A model generated the notes under the pieces. It was not told the DNA's origin and did no database searches. It was given only the letters and a program-made list of their open reading frames with translations. A program made the translations under genes and the position numbers. Below, one piece after another: positions 1 to 8,177 of a DNA stretch of 16,295 bases; within the stretch, counting starts at the first letter, position 1, and the number at the start of each line of letters is the position of its first letter. The DNA is from an uncultured Bacilli bacterium (GTDB taxonomy: Bacteria; Bacillota_I; Bacilli_A; RF39; UBA660). The stretch lies in NCBI GenBank assembly GCA_910583745.1, contig CAJTZC010000028.1, positions 1 to 16,295 of the forward strand, given 5' to 3'.

Positions 1-15
1 AAAATCTAAATAAGA

Positions 16-45
16 AATGTAGTTAAAAAATATCTTAACTACATT
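16..45. repeat. Perfect 11-bp inverted repeat upstream of the Rpn-tail gene
   Basis: The arms AATGTAGTTAA (16-26) and TTAACTACATT (35-45) are exact reverse complements around an 8-nt spacer. The second arm ends 18 nt before the ATG at 64. There is no U-tract and few G/C pairs, so an intrinsic terminator is unlikely. The symmetry fits a repressor operator, a 5' leader hairpin, or the end of a small mobile or repeat element. The symmetry is seen; the role is inferred. Confidence 0.55.
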
Positions 46-63
46 ATACGAGGAGATGAATTA

Positions 64-375
64 ATGATGGAATACGTGAAAGAGGCAAAGGCTGTAGAAA
101 AGAGCCAGTATTTTGACGACGGGTTCGACTATGAAGCACATCTAATATCTTGGTACATCGAAGATGGAATCCGAATTGGATATGCGAAGCGCTCTAAGGA
201 AAGTCTAGAAAAAGGTCTTGCAGAGGGTCGCGCTGAAGGTCGCAAAGAAGGTCGTGCAGAAAGCTGTGCCGAAATTGCTAAGAAGATGTTGCAAGATGGG
301 AAGACTTCAGCAGAGATTACCAAGTACGTTGGACTTTCTAAGAAAGAGTTAGAAATGCTACGTTGTCAAATGTAA
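64..375 (+). CDS. Stand-alone C-terminal tail of an Rpn family (PD-(D/E)XK) nuclease/putative transposase
   Basis: This 103-residue product has no catalytic domain. Residues ~50-65 form a charged repeat built on E-G-R (LAEGRAEGRKEGRAE), followed by a small helical segment (AKKMLQDGKTSAEITKYVGL, then SKKELEML). That is the typical C-terminal end of Rpn/transposase_31-type proteins, where the repeat precedes an HTH-like tail. Full-length members run to about 300 residues, so the PD-(D/E)XK nuclease part is missing. An in-frame stop lies at 7-9, so the ORF does not continue from an upstream gene in the same frame. A good Shine-Dalgarno (GAGGAGATG, ~50-58) precedes ATG 64; ATG 67 is a second candidate start. 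It may be a decayed remnant. It could also be a real small protein: in E. coli rpn genes, internally initiated C-terminal products restrain the toxic full-length nuclease. The family tail is recognised with fair certainty; whether it is functional is unknown. Confidence 0.65.
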   Translation: MMEYVKEAKAVEKSQYFDDGFDYEAHLISWYIEDGIRIGYAKRSKESLEKGLAEGRAEGRKEGRAESCAEIAKKMLQDGKTSAEITKYVGLSKKELEMLRCQM

Positions 376-390
376 AATGCAAACGCACAA

Positions 391-419
391 TTGACAAATG
401 TCACCGAATGTGATAAGAT
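391..419 (+). promoter_or_regulatory. Sigma-A type promoter P1, upstream of rpoB
   Basis: A consensus -35 TTGACA (391-396) is separated by 17 nt from the -10-like TAAGAT (414-419), which is preceded by TGA and so forms an extended -10. Initiation is expected near 426. The promoter sits just after the Rpn-tail stop codon and would transcribe the hairpin at 435-498 and then rpoB. Confidence 0.55.
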
Positions 420-444
420 TATTCACATAGAAATGAAGGTGACA
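399..444. repeat. Nested inverted repeats around promoter P1
   Basis: The outer arms TGTCACC (399-405) and GGTGACA (438-444) are exact reverse complements. Nested inside are ATGTGA (408-413) and TCACAT (423-428). The set surrounds the P1 -10 and the predicted start point. It could be a DNA operator, or an RNA structure in transcripts arriving from upstream. The GGTGACA arm can also pair with sequence at 488-494, giving a mutually exclusive structure. Confidence 0.45.
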
Positions 445-498
445 AAAAGTTTGCTCGAAATGTTTTAGATAGTTTGAGTAACTTTTTGGTGCTTTTTT
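435..498 (+). terminator. Long imperfect hairpin with U-run in the rpoB leader (attenuator or short RNA end)
   Basis: CAAAAAGTT (443-451) pairs with AACTTTTTG (480-488). An inner CTC/GAG pair (454-456 with 476-478) extends it inward. G-U-rich pairing of 435-441 with 490-496 extends it outward. A six-T run (493-498) ends it. The stem is weak in G/C, so termination would be partial. It could end a ~70-nt transcript from P1 or act as an attenuator for rpoB. Confidence 0.35.
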
Positions 499-509
499 AC
501 AAATTATGA

Positions 510-538
510 TTGACAATTTCGAGATATGCTAGTAGAAT
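510..538 (+). promoter_or_regulatory. Sigma-A promoter P2 for rpoBC
   Basis: Perfect -35 TTGACA (510-515), 17-nt spacer, -10 TAGAAT (533-538, five of six matches). The start point should lie near 545, giving a leader of about 70 nt before the rpoB start. This is the best -35/-10 pair in the window, as expected for an RNA polymerase operon. Confidence 0.75.
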
Positions 539-563
539 TGTAAATTGGTGGCATATCTTTTTT
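522..563 (+). terminator. Hairpin plus T-run overlapping P2 (terminator-like or operator)
   Basis: AGATATGC (522-529) and GCATATCT (551-558) are perfect reverse complements, extendable by two pairs to 530-531/549-550, and are followed by an unbroken T-run to 563. A transcript arriving from P1 or farther upstream could fold this as an intrinsic terminator. A transcript starting at P2 would contain only the right arm. The dyad centre (~540) lies close to the P2 start point, so a DNA operator is an alternative. Confidence 0.4.
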
Positions 564-615
564 AAGTATAAGAAATTTCCGCCCAAAAATATTACGCGTA
601 GGGGTGAAAACACAA

Positions 616-3600
616 GTGGCATACAAAAAACAAAAATTTGGAGACCATAGAGAAAGAGTGACTTTCTCTAAAACAAAAAACAACTTAGAATTATCAAACT
701 TACTTGAAGTACAAAAGAAATCTTATGAGGAGTTTTTAGAACACGGAATTCAGGAAACGTTCGACGATTTGTTCCCAGTCGAATCGTTCACAGGAAACAT
801 CTCATTGGAATTCGGAGAATACTCATTCGACGAACCTAGGTATTCTGTTAAAGAGACAAAGGAGAGAGCAGTTACTTTTAGTGCGCCATTAAAAGTACAA
901 GCGAGAGTGTTCTTGAACGAGACAGGTGAAGTCAAAGAACAAGAAATCTTCTTGGGCGATTTGCCTCTCATGACTGAATCTGGTACGTTCATCATCAACG
1001 GTGTCGAAAGGGTAATCCAATCTCAGTTGGTGCGTAGTCCTAGTATCTATTTCAATCGCGAAATCGATAAGAACGGAAGACCTGTCATCTCTGGACAAGT
1101 TATCCCGAATAAAGGTACTTGGTTGGAGTTCGAACAAGATGCGAGAGACGTATTGTACATAAGAATAGACAGAACACGTAAAGTACCTCTGACTACTTTT
1201 CTTCGTGCATTAGGGCTTTCTAACAATGAAGACATCGTCAGCCTGTTCGGAGAGAACCAATTCATCGAAAATACTTTCGAGAAGGATTCTACAAAGAATA
1301 CGGACGAAGCTTTAATCGAAATCTACGAAAAATTGAGACCAGGAGAGCCTGCTACTTTAGAGAGTGCTAAGAACCAATTGGCAACGCAATTCTTCGACCG
1401 ATTCCGTTATGACCTCGCAAAAGTTGGAAGATACAAGTACAACAAAAAGCTCAACATCTTGGATAGAATGTTAGGCTGCAAAATCGCTGAGGACATCAAA
1501 GATGGTAAAGAAGTCATCGTCAAAAAGGGAACATTAATTACAAAAGATATTCAGAATTCTCTTCGCGAACTTTTCGCGAACGGCTATGGGAAAAGAGAAG
1601 TGACGATTAACGAAGAATTGGATAAATTCAACGTCATACAGATGGTATCCGTCTATGATAAAGCCGATGAAGAGAAAATCGTAAAGATTATCGGTAACGA
1701 CCAAGCTATCGATGAGAAGAGACTTACCATTTCCGACGTGTACGGTGCAGTAAGTTACTACCTCAATTTGTTAGGTGGAATCGGTTCGACAGACGAAATC
1801 GACCATCTCGGCAATCGACGAGTTAGACAGGTGGGCGAATTGGTGGAAAATCAATTCCGTGTCGGTATGGCTCGTATGGAGAGAGTCATTCGCGAACGCA
1901 TGACGACCCAAGAGTTGGAGAACGTCACACCGAAGTCTTTAATCAATATTAGACCGGTTACGGCTGCTCTTAAAGAGTTCTTCGGTTCTTCTCAGCTTTC
2001 AAAGTTCATGGACCAAATCAATCCGATTGCAGAACTCACGGATAAGAGACGTCTCTCTTCTTTAGGACCAGGCGGTCTCTCTAGAGATAGAGCAGGTATG
2101 GAAGTTCGTGACGTCAATGCAAGTCACTACGGAAGAATCTGTCCTATCGAGAGCCCAGAAGGTGCGAATATCGGACTGATTGCCTCTTTGGCAAGCTATG
2201 CTAAGATAAATGAATACGGTTTCATCATGAGTCCTTATAGAAAAGTGACGAATGGCTTAGTTACAGATGAGATAGAGTATTTGACTGCTGATGAAGAGCA
2301 AGACTATTACATCACACAGGCGACGAGTCCTGTCGACGAGAAGAACGTGCTTTGTAGCAAAGAAGTCGTCGCAAGATACAACGGAGACGATTTGCTCGTC
2401 ACACCGGATAAAATTAACTACATGGACGTATCACCTAGCCAAATCGTGTCTCTTACGACGAGTTTGATTCCATTCTTGGATCACGACGATGCGAAACGTG
2501 CCCTCATGGGTTCGAACATGCAACGTCAGGCTGTACCACTTTTGAAAACGGAAGCTCCTTTTGTAGGAACCGGTGTCGAAGGTGCCGTCGCAAAATATTC
2601 TGGAAGTTCTGTCGTCAGTAAAGCCGACGGTGTCGTAGAATATGCCGATGCGAAGAAAATCGTCGTCAAAAATGCGAAAGGGAAAGACACATATTATTTA
2701 ACTGAATTCGAAAGAAGTAACGATGAGACTTGTCTCAACCAGACTCCAATCGTCAAAGCAGGAGACAGTGTAAAATATGGCGAAGTCATCGCCGATGGAC
2801 CGAGTACGAACCAGGGAGAATTGGCCCTCGGTAAGAATATGGTCGTCGCATTCATGACTTTCGACGGATACAACTACGAGGATGCCGTCATCTTAAACGA
2901 GAAACTCGTCAAAGACGATGCGTTTACCTCTATCCACTTACAACATTACGAAATCGATTGTCGCGATACTAAACTCGGACCAGAGGAAATCACACGCGAT
3001 ATTCCTAACGTATCCGAAGAAGCTCGTAAGAATTTGGATAAAAACGGTATCATCAAAATCGGTACTGAAGTCAAAGAAAACGACATTTTGGTCGGAAAAG
3101 TTACACCTAAAGGTGTTCAGGAATTGTCAAGCGAAGAAAAATTGTTGCACGCTATCTTCGGGGAGAAGACGCGTGAAGTCAGAGATACTTCTCTTCGCGT
3201 TCCGCACGGGACATACGGAATTGTCCACGACATCAAAGTCTATACGAAGGAGAATTCCGATGAATTGGGTGCTGGCGTATCAAAAATTGTACGCGTATAC
3301 ATCGTACAAAAACGTAAGATACAAGTCGGAGATAAGATGAGTGGCCGTCACGGAAACAAGGGTGTCGTGTCTCTCGTCTTACCAGAAGAGGATATGCCTT
3401 ACTTGCCAGACGGAAGACCAGTCGATATCATGCTCAACCCGATGGGTGTCCCATCGCGTATGAACCTCGGTCAGCTCTTGGAATTGCACTTAGGTATGGC
3501 AGCGAAGAAATTGGGTGTATATACCGCAACTCCTGTATTCGATGGAGCGAGTGTCGACGAAATTCTTGGCATGATGAAAGACGCAGACATGGATGAGGAT

Positions 3601-4320
3601 GGAAAAGTACAACTCATCAATGGACGTACTGGCGAACCTTTCGAGAACAGAGTTTCTGTCGGTGTCATGTACATGTTGAAATTGCATCACATGGTCGACG
3701 ACAAATTGCACGCTCGTTCTACTGGACCATACAGTTTGGTTACGCAACAGCCTTTAGGTGGTAAAGCGCAATTCGGTGGACAACGTTTCGGAGAGATGGA
3801 AGTTTGGGCACTTTATGCTTACGGTGCCGCACACGTGTTGCAAGAGATGTTGACTGTAAAATCAGACGATGTCGTAGGCCGTGTCAAAGTATATGAAGCG
3901 CTCGTCAAGGGAAATAACATCAGTCAGGCAGGAATGCCAGAAGCTTTCCGCGTCATGATTAAAGAATTCCAAGCGCTCGGATTGGATATCCAATTTATCG
4001 ATAAACAAGACGTCGTTCACGATTTGAAGGAACTCGAAGACACAGAAGATAAAGAAGATAACGCTATTTCGATTGATGAAATCGATGCGAAAACTTTAGA
4101 GATGATGAACGAAGTCAACGAGAGAAAGTTAGCTAAGAAAAACGGCGAAGTCATCAAAGACGAGCCGATGAGGCCTCTCGATGACGATGAAGAAGACGAG
4201 GACACGCTCCTCGACGATGAAGATGATGAAGGTTTCGACGACGAAGAGTCACTCGATGACGATTTCGAAAGCGAAGAAGATATCATCGACGATTTAAAAG
4301 AAATGGACGGTGAAGAATAA
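616..4320 (+). CDS. rpoB: DNA-directed RNA polymerase subunit beta
   Basis: RpoB, the catalytic beta subunit of RNA polymerase. Family signatures are intact: the rifampicin-pocket block FGSSQLSKFMDQ, then GPGGLSRDRAGMEVRDV and CPIESPEGANIGLI, and GRHGNKG near residue 910 at the active site. I chose the GTG at 616 because AGGGGTGA (600-607) sits 8 nt upstream as Shine-Dalgarno. The in-frame GTG at 604 would add four residues but lies inside that site. The product is 1234 residues, somewhat longer than the Bacillus protein, mainly because of a very acidic C-terminal tail (about the last 50 residues). Residue 476 (codon GAT, 2041-2043), equivalent to E. coli H526, is Asp; the positions equivalent to N518 and S522 are Ile and Ala. 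This predicts natural rifamycin resistance. The stop overlaps the rpoC start as TAATG, indicating coupled expression. No ribosomal protein gene lies directly upstream. Confidence 0.98.
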   Translation: MAYKKQKFGDHRERVTFSKTKNNLELSNLLEVQKKSYEEFLEHGIQETFDDLFPVESFTGNISLEFGEYSFDEPRYSVKETKERAVTFSAPLKVQARVFLNETGEVKEQEIFLGDLPLMTESGTFIINGVERVIQSQLVRSPSIYFNREIDKNGRPVISGQVIPNKGTWLEFEQDARDVLYIRIDRTRKVPLTTFLRALGLSNNEDIVSLFGENQFIENTFEKDSTKNTDEALIEIYEKLRPGEPATLESAKNQLATQFFDRFRYDLAKVGRYKYNKKLNILDRMLGCKIAEDIKDGKEVIVKKGTLITKDIQNSLRELFANGYGKREVTINEELDKFNVIQMVSVYDKADEEKIVKIIGNDQAIDEKRLTISDVYGAVSYYLNLLGGIGSTDEIDHLGNRRVRQVGELVENQFRVGMARMERVIRERMTTQELENVTPKSLINIRPVTAALKEFFGSSQLSKFMDQINPIAELTDKRRLSSLGPGGLSRDRAGMEVRDVNASHYGRICPIESPEGANIGLIASLASYAKINEYGFIMSPYRKVTNGLVTDEIEYLTADEEQDYYITQATSPVDEKNVLCSKEVVARYNGDDLLVTPDKINYMDVSPSQIVSLTTSLIPFLDHDDAKRALMGSNMQRQAVPLLKTEAPFVGTGVEGAVAKYSGSSVVSKADGVVEYADAKKIVVKNAKGKDTYYLTEFERSNDETCLNQTPIVKAGDSVKYGEVIADGPSTNQGELALGKNMVVAFMTFDGYNYEDAVILNEKLVKDDAFTSIHLQHYEIDCRDTKLGPEEITRDIPNVSEEARKNLDKNGIIKIGTEVKENDILVGKVTPKGVQELSSEEKLLHAIFGEKTREVRDTSLRVPHGTYGIVHDIKVYTKENSDELGAGVSKIVRVYIVQKRKIQVGDKMSGRHGNKGVVSLVLPEEDMPYLPDGRPVDIMLNPMGVPSRMNLGQLLELHLGMAAKKLGVYTATPVFDGASVDEILGMMKDADMDEDGKVQLINGRTGEPFENRVSVGVMYMLKLHHMVDDKLHARSTGPYSLVTQQPLGGKAQFGGQRFGEMEVWALYAYGAAHVLQEMLTVKSDDVVGRVKVYEALVKGNNISQAGMPEAFRVMIKEFQALGLDIQFIDKQDVVHDLKELEDTEDKEDNAISIDEIDAKTLEMMNEVNERKLAKKNGEVIKDEPMRPLDDDEEDEDTLLDDEDDEGFDDEESLDDDFESEEDIIDDLKEMDGEE

Positions 4321-7300
4321 TGTTGGAAGTAAACAATTTTAAAGGCATTAAAATTTCTGTAGCCAGTCCTGAAAAGATAAGAAGTTGGTCTTATGGCGAA
4401 GTAAAAAAACCAGAGACGATAAACTATCGTACTCTCCGTCCAGAGAGAGATGGACTATTCTGCGAAAAAATCTTCGGTCCAACAAAGGATTACGAATGTG
4501 CCTGCGGTAAATACAAAAGACTGCGTTACAAAAATGTGGTCTGTGATCGATGTGGAGTAGAAGTAACTCGTGCTAAAGTGCGCCGGGAGCGCATGGGGCA
4601 TATCGAGTTGGCTTCTTCTTGCTCACACATTTGGTTCTTCAAAGGTGTACCTTCTAAAATGGGCTTGGTTTTAGACATGAGTCCTAGAGAATTAGAAGAA
4701 GTTCTCTATTTCGTAAGTTATGTCGTCCTCGACCCTGGAAAGGCTCCTTTGGAAGCCAAACAAACTCTTTCCGATAAAGAGTATCGCGCTTATTTTGAAA
4801 AATATGGCAGTACTTTCCGAGTTGGCATGGGTGCTGAAGCAATCAAAGAGTTACTCCAAGGCGTCGATGTACAAAAAGAAATCGAGGATATCCGTAAGGA
4901 TTTAGAGAACGCGACAGGACAAAAGAGAATTCGTCTCGGAAAGAGATTGGAATGTCTCGTCTCTTTCGACGAATCTGGAAACAAGCCTGAATGGATGATA
5001 TTGGATGCGATTCCAGTCATTCCACCAGAGCTGCGTCCGATGATTCAGCTCGACGGAGGAAGATTCGCAACGAGCGATTTGAACGATTTATATCGAAGAA
5101 TCATAAACAGAAATAACCGTCTTAAGAAGTTGTTGGAATTGGGTGCCCCTAGCATCATCGTCCAAAACGAAAAACGTATGTTGCAAGAGGCGGTCGATAC
5201 ATTGTTCGACAACGGAAGACGTGGAAGAAGCGTCGCAGGTGCTGGAAATAGAGCGCTTAAGAGTTTATCTAGCATGTTAAAAGGTAAACAAGGACGTTTT
5301 CGTCAGAACCTCTTGGGTAAACGTGTAGACTATTCAGGACGTTCCGTCATCGCGGTCGGACCGGCTTTAAAAATTTATCAGTGTGGTGTGCCAAAAGATA
5401 TGGCTCTCGAGCTATTTAAACCGCACGTCATACATGAATTGGTCGAGAGAGGCTTGGCTCATAACATCAAGGGAGCAAAGAAGCTCATCGACTCAAAAGA
5501 CGAATGTGTTTGGGATATCGTCGAAGATGTCATCAAAGAGCATCCTGTTCTATTGAACCGTGCTCCGACACTTCACAGACTTTCTATCCAAGCATTCGAG
5601 CCTGTATTAATCGGTGGTAAAGCGATAAGACTTCACCCAATGGTATGTTCTGGATTCAACGCCGACTTCGACGGAGACCAGATGGCTATCCACGTACCTC
5701 TTTCTGAGGAAGCGATGGCCGAGGCGAGAGTTCTCATGTTGGCATCGAACAACATCTTGAAGCCTGCAGACGGTACACCAGTCGTTACGCCTGGACAGGA
5801 TATGATCATCGGTAACTACTATATCACGATGGAAGATGCAGGATTACCTAACGAGGGTAAAGTCTATAAAAATTCGAACGAAGCTCTCATGGCTTACGAG
5901 AGAAGAGAAATTACTCTTCAAACTCGTATCGCTGTCCCTGTAAATTCATTCAAACATAAGATTTTTACGGAGGAACAGAGAGGAAAATATTTGGTCACTA
6001 CGGCAGGAAAGATACTGTTTAACGAAATTTTACCGGATTCTTTCCCATACGTAAACGAACCGAGCAAGGCGAACATCGAAGGAATCACTCCTGATGTGTA
6101 TTTCATCGAGCCAGGAACTGATATAAGAGATTATATCGCCAAGTTGCCTGTGACAGAACCGTTCGGAAAGAAACATCTTAAGAGCTTAATCGCTCAGGTG
6201 TATGACAGATACAAGACGACGGAGACGAGTGTCTACCTCGACAATTTGAAAGACTTGGGATTCAAGTATTCTACGATTGCAGGTGTAACAATCTCTATCG
6301 CAGATATCGTCACGAGCCAACACAAAGAAGAGTATGTCGCTGTCGGACAAGAAAAAGTCGACAAGATAAACAAACAGTTTAAGCGTGGACTTATCACCGA
6401 CGAAGAAAGACACATGCAAGTGTGCGACGTATGGCAAGATGTCACGAAGCAAGTCGGTTCAGAACTCGCTGGATATGCGAAAACGGATTTACACAATCCG
6501 ATATTCATGATGAAAAATTCTGGTGCACGTGGTTCCGATTCGAACTTCAACCAGATGTCAGGAATGCGCGGATTGATGGCGAAGCCGAATGGTGATTCTT
6601 TGGAAATCCCTATCACGGCAAACTTCCGTGAAGGATTGAGCGTAAACGAGTTCTTCTTATCGAGCCACGGTGCACGTAAAGGTAATGCCGATACGGCCTT
6701 GAAGACGGCAAACTCTGGATATTTGACAAGACGTCTCGTCGACGTAGTACAAGATATCATCATCAAAGAGGACGACTGTGGAAGTCTCGTCGGTTTGAAA
6801 GTTTCTGACATCGTCGATGCAAAATCTGGTTCTGTCATCGAAAGTTTACAAGAACGTATAACGGGTAGATATACTGCTAAGAAAGTTATCGACCCTAAGA
6901 CGAAGACGACGATTATCGACAAAGGGTGCGAAATCACCGAGTCTATCGCTAAGAAAATTATCAAGTCGGAAGTCAAAACCGTCGAAATTCGAAGTGTTCT
7001 CACATGTAAATGTGCGAATGGAATCTGCCGCAAATGTTACGGTAGAAACCTTGCGACTGGTATAACGGTCGAGAAGGGCGAAGCAGTTGGTATTATGGCT
7101 GCACAGTCTATCGGTGAACCAGGAACACAGCTTACGATGCGTACTTTCCACGAAGGTGGAGTCGCCGGTGTCGGAGATATCACACAAGGTCTTCCTCGTG
7201 TCGAAGAGTTGTTCGAAGCTCGTATACCGAAAGGAAAAGCGACTATTTCTGAAATTACGGGTAAAGTTACCATCATAGAGCCTACAAACGGCAAATACAA

Positions 7301-8084
7301 AATCGTCGTAGAGAACGATATCACTGCAAAAGAGCACGTGACGAGTTATGCTGCGAAGGTGTGTGTCGAAGTAGGAGATACGGTCAATGCAGGAGACAAA
7401 CTCACTGAAGGAGCAATCAGTCCGAAAGAGTTGTTGGCTGTCACAGACCCTATCACGACGCAAGAGTATATACTCGAAGAAGTACAAAAGGTTTACAAAT
7501 CACAAGGTGTCGACGTTTCAGACAAGCACATCGAGATTATTGCAAGCCGTATGATAAACAAGATGCGTATCGTAGAAGGAAACGATTCTGATATGGTAGC
7601 AGGTCTCACTATCTCTATCCGTGAATTCACGGAGAGAAATAAACCTGTCATCCTCGAAGGTAAAGTTCCTGCAACGGGTAGACCTGTATTGCTAGGAATC
7701 ACGAAGAGCTCCCTCGAGACCGATTCGTTCCTATCTGCCGCATCGTTCCAAGAGACGACGAGAGTCTTAACAGATGCTTCTATCAGAGGTAAAGTCGACT
7801 TCTTGAACGGTCTAAAAGAGAACGTCATTATCGGTAAGTTAATCCCTGCCGGTACGGGTGCGAGAGAATACTCTGATATTTCAATCGAATTAGAAAAAGA
7901 ATTCTTATCCGACGACCCTAGTGAGGTTTTAGAAGAGAAATTCTTAGACAATAAATTAGAAGAAACTTCTGACGAAGTCGTCGACGCTGAACAAACCGCT
8001 ATGGATTTCGGTATGGAAACTTCAGAAGTCGAAGAAACGACGGAGAACGAAATCGTAGAAGTAACAGAAGAGAGTGCTGAATAG
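4320..8084 (+). CDS. rpoC: DNA-directed RNA polymerase subunit beta'
   Basis: RpoC, the beta' subunit, forms the active site and clamp together with RpoB. The N-terminal WSYGEVKKPETINYRTLRPE block is typical of Bacillota. The zinc-finger cysteines C60, C62, C75 and C78 are present. The Mg-binding NADFDGDQM (residues 447-455) carries the three catalytic aspartates. The second zinc site is C820, C896, C903, C906, with an extra C898 beside it. The trigger-loop region reads AVGIMAAQSIGEPGTQLTMR. At 1254 residues it is slightly longer than Bacillus RpoC because of a Glu/Asp/Thr-rich tail after about residue 1195. It starts inside the rpoB stop codon (1-nt overlap), so translation is probably coupled. 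There is no strong Shine-Dalgarno of its own; GGTGAAGAA lies just upstream. The last codons form the left arm of the operon's terminator. Confidence 0.98.
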   Translation: MLEVNNFKGIKISVASPEKIRSWSYGEVKKPETINYRTLRPERDGLFCEKIFGPTKDYECACGKYKRLRYKNVVCDRCGVEVTRAKVRRERMGHIELASSCSHIWFFKGVPSKMGLVLDMSPRELEEVLYFVSYVVLDPGKAPLEAKQTLSDKEYRAYFEKYGSTFRVGMGAEAIKELLQGVDVQKEIEDIRKDLENATGQKRIRLGKRLECLVSFDESGNKPEWMILDAIPVIPPELRPMIQLDGGRFATSDLNDLYRRIINRNNRLKKLLELGAPSIIVQNEKRMLQEAVDTLFDNGRRGRSVAGAGNRALKSLSSMLKGKQGRFRQNLLGKRVDYSGRSVIAVGPALKIYQCGVPKDMALELFKPHVIHELVERGLAHNIKGAKKLIDSKDECVWDIVEDVIKEHPVLLNRAPTLHRLSIQAFEPVLIGGKAIRLHPMVCSGFNADFDGDQMAIHVPLSEEAMAEARVLMLASNNILKPADGTPVVTPGQDMIIGNYYITMEDAGLPNEGKVYKNSNEALMAYERREITLQTRIAVPVNSFKHKIFTEEQRGKYLVTTAGKILFNEILPDSFPYVNEPSKANIEGITPDVYFIEPGTDIRDYIAKLPVTEPFGKKHLKSLIAQVYDRYKTTETSVYLDNLKDLGFKYSTIAGVTISIADIVTSQHKEEYVAVGQEKVDKINKQFKRGLITDEERHMQVCDVWQDVTKQVGSELAGYAKTDLHNPIFMMKNSGARGSDSNFNQMSGMRGLMAKPNGDSLEIPITANFREGLSVNEFFLSSHGARKGNADTALKTANSGYLTRRLVDVVQDIIIKEDDCGSLVGLKVSDIVDAKSGSVIESLQERITGRYTAKKVIDPKTKTTIIDKGCEITESIAKKIIKSEVKTVEIRSVLTCKCANGICRKCYGRNLATGITVEKGEAVGIMAAQSIGEPGTQLTMRTFHEGGVAGVGDITQGLPRVEELFEARIPKGKATISEITGKVTIIEPTNGKYKIVVENDITAKEHVTSYAAKVCVEVGDTVNAGDKLTEGAISPKELLAVTDPITTQEYILEEVQKVYKSQGVDVSDKHIEIIASRMINKMRIVEGNDSDMVAGLTISIREFTERNKPVILEGKVPATGRPVLLGITKSSLETDSFLSAASFQETTRVLTDASIRGKVDFLNGLKENVIIGKLIPAGTGAREYSDISIELEKEFLSDDPSEVLEEKFLDNKLEETSDEVVDAEQTAMDFGMETSEVEETTENEIVEVTEESAE

Positions 8085-8098
8085 CACTTTTTTCTTTT
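8071..8098 (+). terminator. rpoBC intrinsic terminator overlapping the stop codon
   Basis: AGAGTGCT (8071-8078) pairs with AGCACTTT (8083-8090), including one G-U pair, around a GAAT loop. The T-rich stretch TTTTTTCTTTT follows (8088-8098). The rpoC stop TAG (8082-8084) falls at the loop/right-arm boundary, so the left arm is coding sequence. Confidence 0.8.
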
Positions 8099-8116
8099 AA
8101 AATCATGGCGATTTCC

Positions 8117-8145
8117 TTTACAAATATTGCCGATTATGGTATGAT
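8117..8145 (+). promoter_or_regulatory. Extended -10 promoter for the first acyltransferase
   Basis: TTTACA (8117-8122), 17-nt spacer, TATGAT (8140-8145) preceded by TGG. Start expected near 8152, giving a leader of roughly 25 nt that contains the Shine-Dalgarno AAAGAGG. Confidence 0.7.
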
Positions 8146-8177
8146 GTTTAAGCACGAAAGAAAGAGGAAAATACAAC

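Noticed and set aside
408..428. CRP-like site (TGTGA...TCACA)
   Set aside because: The half-sites are 9 nt apart rather than the 6 nt of CRP sites; better treated as part of the nested dyads.
604..615. GTG at 604 as the rpoB start
   Set aside because: It lies within the AGGGGTGA that serves as Shine-Dalgarno for GTG 616 and has no ribosome-binding site of its own.
2918..3340. A 140-residue + strand frame inside rpoB
   Set aside because: Out-of-frame overlap with the conserved RpoB sequence; basic, Ser-rich shadow composition.
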